Assembly: GCF_042676985.1 (NCBI RefSeq) | Contig: NZ_JBHTIK010000005.1 | Span: forward strand, 310,001-374,000 | Direction: 5' to 3' | From: Sphingosinicella xenopeptidilytica | Lineage (GTDB): Bacteria > Pseudomonadota > Alphaproteobacteria > Sphingomonadales > Sphingomonadaceae | Length of the DNA: 64,000 bases | Shown: in pieces, positions 16,531 to 25,901 of the stretch | Layout of the letters: each line of letters starts with the position of its first letter | How positions within the stretch are numbered: the first letter of the stretch is position 1 | Notes under the pieces: model-generated | Seen by the model: the letters and a program-made list of their open reading frames with translations, nothing else | Told to the model about the DNA's origin: nothing | Database searches by the model: none | Program-made: the position numbers and the translations under genes

Positions 16531-17868
16531 ATGCGTCGTGTTGCTGCCGTCACCCTCGCCCTGCTTTCCACCTCGCTGCTCGCCGCGCAGCCCGCGCCGA
16601 CGGGCGAGGCCGTGACCCTCGTTTACGCTGGAACGCTGCTTGCCGAGCCCGGCAAGGCGCCGCGCGGGCCGAGCACGATCGTCATTCGGAACGGCAAGAT
16701 CGCCGAAGTGCGCGACGGCTATGCTGAGCCGGAGGCGGGCGCGAAGGTCGTCGACCTCAAGGACCGCTTCGTGCTGCCGGGCCTCATCGACCTCCACGTC
16801 CACTTCTATGGCATCGGCGGCGATCCGCTGCGCGCGCGGCTCACCGGCATGACCAACGATACGACCGACGACATGATGTATGCCGTCTCGAACGCGCGCG
16901 TCACGCTCGATGCCGGGTTCACGACGGTGCGCGATCTCGGCGGCGATCCGCGCGGTATCCGCGCGCTGCGCGACGGCATCGAGCGCGGTGATGTCGAGGG
17001 GCCGACGATCGTGAACGCAGGCGCGCCGATTTCGGTGTCGGGCGGCCACGGCGATCCCTCGAACGGCCTTGCCGAGCCTTTCTACAACGCCGTCCACGAG
17101 CATCAGATCAACACGTGCGACGGCGCGGACGATTGCCGCCGCGCGGTGCGCCAGCAGGTCGCGCTCGGCGCGCAGGTCATCAAGTTCATGTCGACGGGCG
17201 GCGTGCTTTCCAACGTCTCGGGCGGTCTCGGCCGCTCGATGACCGACGAGGAGATCAAGGCGGTGATCGACACGGCGCACGGTCTTGGCCGCAAGGTCGC
17301 GACGCACAGCCACCATGCCGCGGGCACGAAGGCGGCGATTCCGGCGGGCGTCGACACGGTCGATCATGGCTCGTTCCTTGATGACGAGGCGATCAAGCTC
17401 CTGAAGACGCATGGCACGTGGCTCGTGCCGACCATGCTTGCGGCCAATACGGCCGTCACGCAGGCGCGCGCCGGCGCGCTGCCGCCCGCGGTGATCCCGA
17501 AGGCCGAGGAAGCGGCCGCCAACGCATTCAACAGCCATAAGAAGGCGTTCGCAGCGGGCGTGAAGATCGCGTTCGGCACCGACAGCGGCGTTTCGAAGCA
17601 TGGCGACAACGCGAAGGAGTTTGCGCTGATGGTGAAGGCGGGCCTGTCGCCTGCTGCCGCTCTCCAGACCGCGACGGTGAACGCCGCCGAGGCGCTTGGC
17701 CGCTCGGCGAACATCGGCACGATCACGCCCGGCAAGGATGCCGACATCATTGCGGTCGCGGGCAGCCCGCTCGAAGACGTGACGCGCATGGAAAGCGTCG
17801 ATTTCGTGATGCGCCGCGGCGTCGTCCACAAGGCAGGCGGCAAGCGCCAGGGCTTCCCGGCGGATTGA
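16531..17868 (+). CDS. Secreted metal-dependent amidohydrolase (imidazolonepropionase/prolidase-like)
   Basis: 445 residues. Signal peptide about residues 1-19 (VTLALLSTSLLAAQ). Amidohydrolase-superfamily TIM barrel: metal site HxH in GLIDLHVHFYG, a lysine in QVIKFMSTGG that can bridge the metals, HSHHAAG, and Asp in GTDSGVSKHG; the C-terminus (GTITPGKDADIIAV) closes the composite beta domain. Sphingomonads carry several such periplasmic enzymes acting on Xaa-Pro dipeptides or N-acyl amino acids. I preferred the ATG at 16531 (AGGGGA upstream) over 16492, which would place 13 residues before the signal. Likely works with the secreted peptidases upstream; 5 bp before the PAP2 gene. Confidence 0.87.
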   Translation: MRRVAAVTLALLSTSLLAAQPAPTGEAVTLVYAGTLLAEPGKAPRGPSTIVIRNGKIAEVRDGYAEPEAGAKVVDLKDRFVLPGLIDLHVHFYGIGGDPLRARLTGMTNDTTDDMMYAVSNARVTLDAGFTTVRDLGGDPRGIRALRDGIERGDVEGPTIVNAGAPISVSGGHGDPSNGLAEPFYNAVHEHQINTCDGADDCRRAVRQQVALGAQVIKFMSTGGVLSNVSGGLGRSMTDEEIKAVIDTAHGLGRKVATHSHHAAGTKAAIPAGVDTVDHGSFLDDEAIKLLKTHGTWLVPTMLAANTAVTQARAGALPPAVIPKAEEAAANAFNSHKKAFAAGVKIAFGTDSGVSKHGDNAKEFALMVKAGLSPAAALQTATVNAAEALGRSANIGTITPGKDADIIAVAGSPLEDVTRMESVDFVMRRGVVHKAGGKRQGFPAD

Positions 17869-17873
17869 TTTCC

Positions 17874-18503
17874 ATGCCACAGGACTGCGGCCGCATCGCG
17901 TTGATCGGCGCGGCCGCAGTCCTGTGGTTCGCCGCAGGCTATTTCGGCGGGCCTGCGTCGAGCGCCGATGCAGTGCTGCTTGCAGCGCTTCATGCGGAGC
18001 ACGCCCCGGGTCTTGCGACGGCGGCGCACGTCGTGACCGAGCTCGGCGGATGGATTGCGCTCACCATCGCGGCCGGAAGCGCAGTGCTGTGGCTATGGCT
18101 TCGGCAGCGGCGGCGAGATGCGCTTTTCCTGCTTCTTGTCTTTGTGGGCGCCCGCCTTGCCGTGGAGGCGCAGAAGCACCTCTTCGCGCGTGAGCGGCCG
18201 GACGTTGTCCACCTCGTGGATGTCGGCTCTGCTGCGTTCCCGAGCGGCCATGCCGCGAACAGCATGGTGACGTTTCTGGCTCTCGCGGTCCTGCTTTCGG
18301 GCTCGCGGTCGGCGGTGGGTCTCGCGGTCGCGCTCGCCGGATGTGTCGGGCTCAGCCGTGTGATGCTCGGCGTGCACTGGCCGTCCGATGTGCTCGGCGG
18401 CTGGGCGTTCGGGCTGGTGTGGGTGCTCGCAGGGCTGTTCATCCGCGACCGCCTGTGGCTTGGTGCGGCGATCCCCTTGGCCTCGCCGCCGCGAAAGCGA
18501 TAG
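17874..18503 (+). CDS. PAP2-family membrane phosphatase
   Basis: 209 residues with about five or six membrane helices. All three phosphatase motifs are present: KHLFARERPD (C1), FPSGHAAN (C2) and SRVMLGVHWPSDVLGG (C3). Such enzymes dephosphorylate undecaprenyl pyrophosphate, phosphatidic acid or phosphatidylglycerol phosphate on the periplasmic face. The ATG at 17874 follows the amidohydrolase stop by 5 bp. Confidence 0.88.
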   Translation: MPQDCGRIALIGAAAVLWFAAGYFGGPASSADAVLLAALHAEHAPGLATAAHVVTELGGWIALTIAAGSAVLWLWLRQRRRDALFLLLVFVGARLAVEAQKHLFARERPDVVHLVDVGSAAFPSGHAANSMVTFLALAVLLSGSRSAVGLAVALAGCVGLSRVMLGVHWPSDVLGGWAFGLVWVLAGLFIRDRLWLGAAIPLASPPRKR

Positions 18504-18537
18504 GTTGGCCGCCGATGATCCGGGAGGAGATGGTTCG

Positions 18538-19707
18538 TTGACGGTTGCCAGTATTGCGCTTCCCCGCATTCTCAAGATCGGCGGCGGCGCCTCGCAGCAG
18601 CTTGCCGAAGTGCTGGGTTCCCTTGGTGTCTCGCGGCCGCTTGTCGTCACCGATTCCTTCCTCGCCGGGCAGGGCATGGTCGAGCGGCTGCTGGACGGAC
18701 TGCGCGCGGCGGGCGTCAGCGCGCGGGTCTTCACGGAGACCGTGCCGGACCCGACGGTAGCATCGATCGAAGCGGGTCTCGCGTTTCTGAAGGAAGGCGA
18801 CCACGACTGCGTTGTCGGCTTCGGCGGCGGCAGCCCGCTCGATAGCGCCAAGGCGATCGCCATGCTTGCCGTCCACGGCGGCGTGATGGCGGATTACAAG
18901 GTGCCGCACGTGCAGGATGCGCCGGGCCTGCCGGTGATCGCCATCCCCACAACGGCGGGCACGGGCTCGGAGGCGACGCGCTTTACGATCGTCACCGATG
19001 GCGAAACCGACGAAAAGATGCTCTGCGCGGGCCTTGCCTACCTGCCGGTCGCGGCGCTCGTCGATTATGAGCTGACGCTGGGCAAGCCGCGGCGGCTCAC
19101 CGCCGACACGGGCATCGATTCGCTCACGCACGCGATCGAGGCCTACGTCTCGCGCAAGGCCAATCCGTTCAGCGACGGCATGGCACTCTCCGCGATGCGG
19201 CTCATTGCACCCAACATCCGCCGTGTCTGCGCCGATCCCGACGACCGCCCGGCGCGTGAGGCGATGATGCTCGGCGCGATGCAGGGCGGCATCGCCTTCT
19301 CGAACAGTTCGGTCGCGCTCGTGCACGGCATGAGCCGGCCAATCGGCGCGCATTTCCATGTCCCGCACGGGCTTTCGAACGCCATGCTGCTCCCTGCCGT
19401 CACGGCGTGGTCGGCGCCTGCCGCCATGATACGCTATGCGGACTGCGCGCGGGCGATGGGCGTCGCTGAGGAGGGGGAAGGCGATCAGTCGGCGGTCGCG
19501 CGTCTGCTGGAAGAACTCTCTGTGCTGAACCGTGATCTCGATGTGCCGTCGCCGGCCGCGTGGGGCATCGATGAGGCGCGCTGGAACAATCTCGTGCCGT
19601 TGATGTGCACGCAGGCGCTCGCCTCGGGCTCACCCGCGAACAACCCACGCGTTCCCGGCGAAGCGGAGATGGCTGCACTCTACGCCCGGGTCTGGGAAGG
19701 CGCCTGA
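18538..19707 (+). CDS. Iron-containing alcohol dehydrogenase
   Basis: 389 residues from a TTG at 18538, which is 8 nt after GGGAGGAG; the ATG at 18530 in another frame stops after three codons. Group III (iron-type) dehydrogenase: GGGSPLDSAKAIAML binds NAD(P), PTTAGTGSEATRF is the family signature, and metal ligands are seen in DSLTHAIEAYVS and HGMSRPIGAHFHVPHG. It converts an alcohol to an aldehyde, or the reverse, in the cytoplasm; related enzymes include maleylacetate reductase and lactaldehyde/butanol dehydrogenases, so the substrate is open. 34 bp after the PAP2 gene on the same strand. Confidence 0.9.
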   Translation: MTVASIALPRILKIGGGASQQLAEVLGSLGVSRPLVVTDSFLAGQGMVERLLDGLRAAGVSARVFTETVPDPTVASIEAGLAFLKEGDHDCVVGFGGGSPLDSAKAIAMLAVHGGVMADYKVPHVQDAPGLPVIAIPTTAGTGSEATRFTIVTDGETDEKMLCAGLAYLPVAALVDYELTLGKPRRLTADTGIDSLTHAIEAYVSRKANPFSDGMALSAMRLIAPNIRRVCADPDDRPAREAMMLGAMQGGIAFSNSSVALVHGMSRPIGAHFHVPHGLSNAMLLPAVTAWSAPAAMIRYADCARAMGVAEEGEGDQSAVARLLEELSVLNRDLDVPSPAAWGIDEARWNNLVPLMCTQALASGSPANNPRVPGEAEMAALYARVWEGA

Positions 19708-19763
19708 ACGCGACAGCGTGGCGTCAGCTATGGCGGGCACAAGGGGGCATAAGGGGGAAGATT

Positions 19764-20807
19764 ATGTTGCTTGTTACGGCTCTCATCGCATCGCTGGCCG
19801 CCTCTGCGGCTCCGGAAACTTCCGCTGCCGGAAAGGGCGCCGCGAACAATTTTTCACGCTCGGCGGACGGGCGCGAAGGCGCGCTCGACAGCTTCACCAA
19901 CACAGGCACCGACGACCCCGCCGCGCTGCTGAAGCATCTCCAGCAGGAGATTTACGTCAACCAGCAGCTCGCGATCCTTACACAGTTCCGCCTCGATTAT
20001 TCAGACCGCATCCGGCTGTCGACCGAGTACGTGAACAGCGATGGCGAACTGATCCCGACGCACGTGTTCACGCCCGTCAAGGCTTCGAATGCGCGCCGCC
20101 CCGCCGTCGTGATGGTGCACGGCGGCTTCCACGAGCGGCTGGAACCGTCATGGTTCCCGATTATCGAAGCGGCGGTGGAAGCGGGCTATGCGGTGCTGTT
20201 CCCCGAATACCGCGGCAGCCGCGGCTACGGTGATGCCATCTACCAGAACGATTACGGCAACACCGATGTTGCGGACGTGCTCGCGGCGGCGCGTTATGCT
20301 GCGACGCGCCCGGATATCGACGGTGGCCGCATCGGCATCCTCGGCCAGAGCCGCGGCGGCATGGTCACGCTGCTCGCCATCGAGCGTGCACCGAAGCAGT
20401 TCAAGGCGGCGGTCGATATCGTCGGGCTCACCGATTTCGTGGCCTATATGTCTTACAAGCCCGATTACCGCCGCAAGGAAATCGCCGAGACCAACCCGAG
20501 CTTCAAGGGCAAGCTCCCGCACGAGAACCTGCCGGCCTACATCAACGTGTCGCCGATCAACTTCGTCGATAAGATCGAGGCGCCGGTGCTGGTGCTCGCC
20601 ACGAGCGGCGACAAGATCGTGCCGCATACGATCCATACCGGCCGGCTTGTCGATGCGCTGAAGGCGAACGGTAAAGTCCACGAGGCCAAGATTTACGACG
20701 AGGCTCCTGGCGGCCACGTGTTCATGAAGGGCGCGACGCCCGAGCGTGATGACGCGCTGAAGCGCATCGTCGCCTGGTTCAACCGCTGGATGGGACCGGC
20801 GCGCTAA
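19764..20807 (+). CDS. Secreted S9-type prolyl oligopeptidase-family hydrolase
   Basis: 347 residues from ATG 19764 (AGGGGGAAG upstream), with a short signal peptide (LLVTALIASLAASAAP). Alpha/beta hydrolase of the S9 peptidase family: VHGGFHE oxyanion region, FPEYRGSRGYGD, nucleophile Ser in GQSRGG, Asp in TSGDKIVP and His in GGHVF. It lacks the N-terminal beta-propeller of full S9 peptidases, so it may be an esterase or dipeptidyl peptidase-like enzyme. It meets the TetR gene tail to tail, with stops overlapping. Confidence 0.88.
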   Translation: MLLVTALIASLAASAAPETSAAGKGAANNFSRSADGREGALDSFTNTGTDDPAALLKHLQQEIYVNQQLAILTQFRLDYSDRIRLSTEYVNSDGELIPTHVFTPVKASNARRPAVVMVHGGFHERLEPSWFPIIEAAVEAGYAVLFPEYRGSRGYGDAIYQNDYGNTDVADVLAAARYAATRPDIDGGRIGILGQSRGGMVTLLAIERAPKQFKAAVDIVGLTDFVAYMSYKPDYRRKEIAETNPSFKGKLPHENLPAYINVSPINFVDKIEAPVLVLATSGDKIVPHTIHTGRLVDALKANGKVHEAKIYDEAPGGHVFMKGATPERDDALKRIVAWFNRWMGPAR

Positions 20808-21457
20808 GCCTCGGCCTCGGCCTTCATTCCGAAGCGATCGAGGAACCCGGCGAGGCGCCAAATGGTGTCCTCGCGCGAGGGTTTCTCTGCCGGCCTGCCG
20901 AGCATGAACCGGATCGGCAGATTGCAGAGCAGCATGGCGAGATACAGCTCTGCTGCCTGCTGCGGACGGTCGATTTGCGCAAGACCGCGCGCGGTCCAGT
21001 TTTCGAAAAGACTCGCGATACGCGCGATGTACTTCATCTGCATGTCGTTATCGAACGCCTCACCGAAGTCGGGATCGGTGAGGCTTTCCGTGATGACGAG
21101 GCGCATGAAGGCGATCTTGCGCGGCGTTGTTGTAAAAGCGAGATAACTGACGGCGAACTCTTCGAGGATGCGCCTTGGCGACAATCCGCTGGCCAGCAGC
21201 GTATCCAGATCCTTGAGGCTTTCGTCGCTGCTGCGGTCGACCACGGCGCGCAGCAGGCCCTGCTTGTTGCCGAACATCTGGTAGATGGTGGCGAGCGAGC
21301 CGCCGGAGCGCTGGACGATCGTGCTGAGGCTGACGGACGGATAGCCGTATTCGAGGAACAGCGCCTCCGCGGCGTCGAGAATGGCCTGACGCCGGACGGT
21401 GCGGCGCTCGTCCTGTGTCATGCGTGGTACGTCTAGCTGCTCTGCCTCTGCGTTCAT
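20804..21457 (-). CDS. TetR-family repressor of the RND efflux operon
   Basis: 217 residues. N-terminal helix-turn-helix (RRQAILDAAEALFLEYGYPSVSL, then SGGSLATIYQMFGNKQGLLRAV, about residues 23-70) and a C-terminal TetR_C domain resembling AcrR/SmeT-type regulators. Divergent from the pump genes, and the shared 125-bp gap contains a 16-bp palindrome, so autoregulation and repression of the pump are expected. Its stop overlaps the stop of the S9 gene. Confidence 0.9.
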   Translation of the reverse strand: MNAEAEQLDVPRMTQDERRTVRRQAILDAAEALFLEYGYPSVSLSTIVQRSGGSLATIYQMFGNKQGLLRAVVDRSSDESLKDLDTLLASGLSPRRILEEFAVSYLAFTTTPRKIAFMRLVITESLTDPDFGEAFDNDMQMKYIARIASLFENWTARGLAQIDRPQQAAELYLAMLLCNLPIRFMLGRPAEKPSREDTIWRLAGFLDRFGMKAEAEA

Positions 21458-21497
21458 GCTATTCTGGCGTTCCCCATATTGATCTTGTCTTTGGTTG

Positions 21498-21526
21498 TTG
21501 ACCTGTAATGTACGTTACACTACACG
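21498..21526 (+). promoter_or_regulatory. RND operon promoter with TetR operator in the spacer
   Basis: TTGACC (21498-21503), 17 bp, then TACACG (21521-21526). The spacer holds TGTAATGTACGTTACA (21504-21519), a 16-bp palindrome with one mismatched pair, typical of AcrR-like operators. A dimer bound here would block RNA polymerase at the pump promoter. Confidence 0.7.
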
Positions 21527-21582
21527 CTTTGACAAGGGCGGCGCCGACAGTGTCCCGATTCATCCCCCGCGACGGAGTTTTC

Positions 21583-22740
21583 ATGCGTAACAACCGATGG
21601 CTGGCGGCAGCGGCACTCGCCGTCTGCGTGGGGCTTTCCGCCTGCGCGGAGGATGCACCGCCCGCGCCGCCGCCGCCCGAAGTCGAGATCGTCACGGTCC
21701 GGTCGCAGCCGGTCGCGAACGTCATCGAGCTGCCGGGGCGCGTGCAGGCGATCCGCACAGCGGAGGTGCGCGCGCGTGTGGACGGCATCATCGAACGCCG
21801 CCTGTTCGACGAGGGCACGGACGTAAAGGCGGGGCAGGCGCTGTTCGCCATCGACCCGCGCGAGATGACCGCGGCGCTCAATGCCGCGCAGGCGGCGCTC
21901 GCCCGGGCGAAGACGACCTCGGCGAACGCGGCGCAGGACCTGCAGCGTTATGAAGGGCTGATCGCGGGTCAGGCGATCAGCAAGCAGGAATATGATGCGG
22001 CCGTGGCGCGGCTGGGTACGGCGCAGGCCGATGTCGATCAGGCACGCGCGCAGGCCGAATCGGCACGGCTCAGCCTCGGCTACGCGACCGTTCGGGCGCC
22101 GATCGCAGGCCGCGCGGGCCGGGCGCAGGTCACCGAGGGCGCGCTTGTCAGCGCATCGCAAGGTACGCTGCTCACGACGATCGAGCAGATTGATTCGATC
22201 TACGTGAACTTTTCGCAGTCGAGCTCCGATCTGCTGGCGATCCGCCGCGACATCGCGGGCGGCAAGCTGCACATTCCGGAGCTCGGTCGCTGGGATGTGA
22301 ATTTGATCCTCGAGGATGGCACGACCTACGAACAGGTCGGCCACATCGACTTCCTCGACCTCTCGATCGACGAAGCGACGGGCACGGCCGCGCTGCGCGC
22401 CGAGTTTCCGAACCCCAGGCGGATACTGCTGCCCGGCCAGTTCGTACGCGCACAGATCGGTGCAGGAACGCGGGCGAACGGCATCCTCGTGCCGCAGCGC
22501 GCGGTCACCGTCACCGAAGATGGCGGCAGCGTTTACGTGATCGGCACTAAGGACGTCGCCGAGGTACGCCCTGTGAAGCTCGGGCGAATCCAGGGTGGCA
22601 GCTGGGTGATCGACGAGGGGCTTCACAGCGGCGACCGTGTCGTGGTGAGCGGCCTTCAGGGCGTCCGCCCCGGTCAGCCGGTCCGCATCGTGGATGCTGC
22701 GCCGAAAAAGGCTGCAGAGAAGGCTGCCGGCGCCAAATGA
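21583..22740 (+). CDS. RND efflux periplasmic adaptor lipoprotein (MexA/AcrA-like)
   Basis: 385 residues. Signal peptide with lipobox (VGLSAC), so the mature protein is anchored to the inner membrane by lipid. Order: lipoyl half (VEIVTVRSQPVANVIELPGRVQAIRTAEVRARVDG), alpha-helical hairpin (~100-165), second lipoyl half (YATVRAPIAGRAGR), beta-barrel and membrane-proximal domains. ATG 21583 follows CGGAG. It links the pump in the inner membrane to the outer-membrane factor. ATGA overlap with the pump gene. Confidence 0.95.
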   Translation: MRNNRWLAAAALAVCVGLSACAEDAPPAPPPPEVEIVTVRSQPVANVIELPGRVQAIRTAEVRARVDGIIERRLFDEGTDVKAGQALFAIDPREMTAALNAAQAALARAKTTSANAAQDLQRYEGLIAGQAISKQEYDAAVARLGTAQADVDQARAQAESARLSLGYATVRAPIAGRAGRAQVTEGALVSASQGTLLTTIEQIDSIYVNFSQSSSDLLAIRRDIAGGKLHIPELGRWDVNLILEDGTTYEQVGHIDFLDLSIDEATGTAALRAEFPNPRRILLPGQFVRAQIGAGTRANGILVPQRAVTVTEDGGSVYVIGTKDVAEVRPVKLGRIQGGSWVIDEGLHSGDRVVVSGLQGVRPGQPVRIVDAAPKKAAEKAAGAK

Positions 22741-25700
22741 CCCCGCGTTTCTTCATCGATCGCCCCGTCTTCTCGTGGGTGCTCGCGCTCTGCATCACGC
22801 TTGCGGGCGTGCTGGCGCTGCGCGGGCTGCCGGTCGAGCAGTATCCGTCGGTCGCGCCGCCCTCGCTCACGATCCAGCTCACCTATCCCGGCGCCGATGC
22901 CGCGGTGCTCGAGCAGAACGTCACGCAGGTCATCGAGCAGCAGCTGAACGGCGTCGAGGGTTTCCTCTACATGTCGTCGACCAGTCTCTCGAACGGCACG
23001 GCGGAAATCCACGTCACCTTCAGCACCGGCACCGATATCAACGAAGCGCAGATGGAGGTGCAGAACCGTCTGCGCCGCGTCGAGCAAAGGCTTCCCGAAG
23101 AGGTGCGCCGACAGGGCATTTCCGTTGCAGAGGCGAACACCGGCTTCCTCCTCATCGTCGGGCTGCAATCGAAGAGCGGCCAAACGACTGCGCTCGATCT
23201 CGGCAACTTCGCCAACAGCCGTGTCGTCGACGAGCTGCGACGCGTATCCGGCGTCGGTGAGGTGCAGGTGTTCACGCCCCCCTACGCTATGCGCATCTGG
23301 CTCGATCCGCAGAAGCTCGCGAACTACCGCCTTTCGGCGGCGGAAGCGCTCGGCGCCGTGCGCGAGCAGAACAGCCAGTCGCCAGGTGGTGCGCTCGGCG
23401 ACCGGCCGCTGGCGAACGGCAGCGAGCTCAACGCCACGATCATCACGCAGAGCCGCTTCACCAATCCGGAGCAGTTCGCGGCAATCATCCTGCGCGCCAA
23501 CCCGGACGGATCGGCAGTGCGCCTCAAGGACGTGGCGCGCGTCGAACTCGGCGCGCAGAACTACACGTTCGATTCGGAGCTGAACGGCAATCCGGTGGCC
23601 GGCATTGCCGTGCAGATGACGCCCGGCGCGAATGCGCTCGCCACGGCGGAGGGCGTCAATGCGCGGATGAAAGAGCTGCAGCACAGCTTCCCGGCCGACA
23701 TCGCCTGGTCGATCCCCTACGATACGACCCCGTTCATCACCGTCTCGATCGACGAGGTTGTGAAGGCGCTTGCCGAGGCGATGCTGCTCGTCTTCCTTGT
23801 CATGTTCCTGTTCCTGCAGAACTGGCGGGCGACGCTCATTCCCACGATCGTTGTCCCGATCGCGCTCGCCGGTGCCTGTCTTGGCCTCTGGCTGTTCGGC
23901 TTTTCGATCAACGTGCTGTCGCTGTTCGGCATGGTGCTAGCCATCGGCATCCTCGTCGACGACGCCATCGTCGTCATCGAGAACGTCGAGCGCATCATGG
24001 CGGAGGAGCATCTCTCGCCCTACGAAGCGACGGTGAAGGCGATGAGCCAGATCACCTCGGCGATTATCGGCATCACGCTCGTGCTGATGGCGGTGTTCAT
24101 TCCGATGGCGTTCTTCCCCGGTTCCACCGGGCAGATCTACCGCCAGTTCTCGGTGACACTGATCATCTCCATCGGCTTCTCCGCGCTGCTCGCGCTGACG
24201 CTGACGCCGGCGCTTTGCGCCACCTTCCTGAAGCCGCACAGCGAGATGAAAGAGCGGCGGGGCCGCTTCGCGCAGATCACAGGCGGTTTCTTCGACCGGT
24301 TCAATGCATGGTTTGCCCGCTCGACGGACCGCTACCAGCGCACCGTCGGCAAGGTGCTGTCGCGGCCGCTGCGCTGGCTCGGTGTCTTCGTGCTGCTGTT
24401 CGGTCTTACCGCGATCCTGTTCACACGCCTTCCCGGCGGCTTCCTGCCCACCGAGGATCAGGGCAGCATCATCACCGCGATTCAGGCACCCGCGGGCGCG
24501 ACGCGCGAGCGCACCGAAGAGGCGATCGTTCAGGTCAAGGCATTCTACGCCACGCAGCCGCAGGTGCAGAACGTCTTCGTCGTGCGCGGCTTCAGCTTCT
24601 TCGGGCAGGGGCAGGGCAACGCCATCGTCTTCGTGAACCTGAAACCGTGGAACGAGCGCAAGGGCGTCGACAACAAGGCGGACGCCATTGTCGGCCGTGC
24701 AATGGGCGCGTTCATGCAGATCAAGCAGGCGATGGTGTTCGCGCTCAATCCGCCCTCGATCCAGGAACTCGGCACAGCGGGCGGTTTCACGTTCAAGCTG
24801 CAGGATCGCGGCGGCCACGGGCACAAGGCACTTATCGCCGCGCAGGGGCAGCTGCTCGGCCTCGCCTCGCAAAGCCCGGTGCTGTTGGGCGTACGGCCGG
24901 AAGGTCAGCCGGAATCGCCGCAGCTTCGCGTGCTGATCGATCGCATCAAGGCGCGCGCGCTCGGGCTTTCGATCGGGGACGTGAATGACACGCTCGCGAT
25001 CTCGTTCGGCAGCGCCTACGCGAACGATTTCACGCGCGACGGCCGCGTGCTGCAGGTGCTGCTGCAGGCCGACGCGCCCTTCCGCATGACCCCGCAGGAC
25101 GTGCTCGATCTCAAGGTGCGCAGCGCCTCGGGCGACATGGTGCCGTTCGGCGCATTCACGCAGGTGGAATGGACAGCCGGGCCGCAGCAGCTCCAGCGCT
25201 ACAACGGCTACCCGTCGATGACGATTTCGGGTTCCGCCGCGCCCGGCCGTTCGACCGGCGAGGCGATGGCGGAGATGGAGCGTTTCGCGGAACAGCTTCC
25301 CGAAGGTTTCGCCTACGAATGGACGGGCATCTCCTACGAGGAGAAACAGTCCGCGGGCCAGATCGGTCTGCTGCTCGGCCTGTCGCTCGTCGTCGTCTAC
25401 CTGCTGCTCGCCGCGCTTTACGAAAGCTGGGCGGTACCGGTGTCGGTGCTGCTCATCGTGCCGCTCGGCGTGCTCGGCTCGGTGCTGCTGACGGCGATGC
25501 GCGGGCTATCGGCGGATATTTATTTCAACGTCGGCCTCGTTACCATCATCGGCCTCGCCGCCAAGAACGCCATCCTCATCGTCGAATTCGCGATCGAGGA
25601 AGAGGCCAAAGGCAAGTCGCCGCTCGAAGCGACGATGGAGGCGGTGAAGCTCCGCCTGCGTCCGATCATCATGACCTCGCTGGCGTTCATCGGCGGCATG

Positions 25701-25901
25701 TTCCCGCTGTTCATCGCGAGCGGCGCAGGTGCGGCGAGCCGCCGCGCGGTCGGCACCGGCGTGATGGGCGGCATGATCACCGCGACGCTGATCGGCATCT
25801 TCCTCATTCCACTGTTCTATTATGCGGTGCGCCGCTGGATCAGCCGCAGGCGGCCGCCCGCACCCGGCGAGCCGCGTCACGTGGAGACGACCGATGCGTA
25901 A
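22737..25901 (+). CDS. RND multidrug efflux pump, HAE1 family (AcrB/MexB-like)
   Basis: 1054 residues, the expected length for hydrophobe/amphiphile efflux-1 transporters. TM1 begins MTPRFFIDRPVFSWVLAL. The proton-relay residues are present: the paired aspartates in GILVDDAIVVIEN (TM4) and the lysine in AAKNAILIVEF (TM10). Large periplasmic loops lie between TM1-TM2 and TM7-TM8. It exports lipophilic toxins or antibiotics using the proton gradient. ATGA overlap with the adaptor gene; 8-base overlap with the outer-membrane factor gene. Confidence 0.97.
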   Translation: MTPRFFIDRPVFSWVLALCITLAGVLALRGLPVEQYPSVAPPSLTIQLTYPGADAAVLEQNVTQVIEQQLNGVEGFLYMSSTSLSNGTAEIHVTFSTGTDINEAQMEVQNRLRRVEQRLPEEVRRQGISVAEANTGFLLIVGLQSKSGQTTALDLGNFANSRVVDELRRVSGVGEVQVFTPPYAMRIWLDPQKLANYRLSAAEALGAVREQNSQSPGGALGDRPLANGSELNATIITQSRFTNPEQFAAIILRANPDGSAVRLKDVARVELGAQNYTFDSELNGNPVAGIAVQMTPGANALATAEGVNARMKELQHSFPADIAWSIPYDTTPFITVSIDEVVKALAEAMLLVFLVMFLFLQNWRATLIPTIVVPIALAGACLGLWLFGFSINVLSLFGMVLAIGILVDDAIVVIENVERIMAEEHLSPYEATVKAMSQITSAIIGITLVLMAVFIPMAFFPGSTGQIYRQFSVTLIISIGFSALLALTLTPALCATFLKPHSEMKERRGRFAQITGGFFDRFNAWFARSTDRYQRTVGKVLSRPLRWLGVFVLLFGLTAILFTRLPGGFLPTEDQGSIITAIQAPAGATRERTEEAIVQVKAFYATQPQVQNVFVVRGFSFFGQGQGNAIVFVNLKPWNERKGVDNKADAIVGRAMGAFMQIKQAMVFALNPPSIQELGTAGGFTFKLQDRGGHGHKALIAAQGQLLGLASQSPVLLGVRPEGQPESPQLRVLIDRIKARALGLSIGDVNDTLAISFGSAYANDFTRDGRVLQVLLQADAPFRMTPQDVLDLKVRSASGDMVPFGAFTQVEWTAGPQQLQRYNGYPSMTISGSAAPGRSTGEAMAEMERFAEQLPEGFAYEWTGISYEEKQSAGQIGLLLGLSLVVVYLLLAALYESWAVPVSVLLIVPLGVLGSVLLTAMRGLSADIYFNVGLVTIIGLAAKNAILIVEFAIEEEAKGKSPLEATMEAVKLRLRPIIMTSLAFIGGMFPLFIASGAGAASRRAVGTGVMGGMITATLIGIFLIPLFYYAVRRWISRRRPPAPGEPRHVETTDA

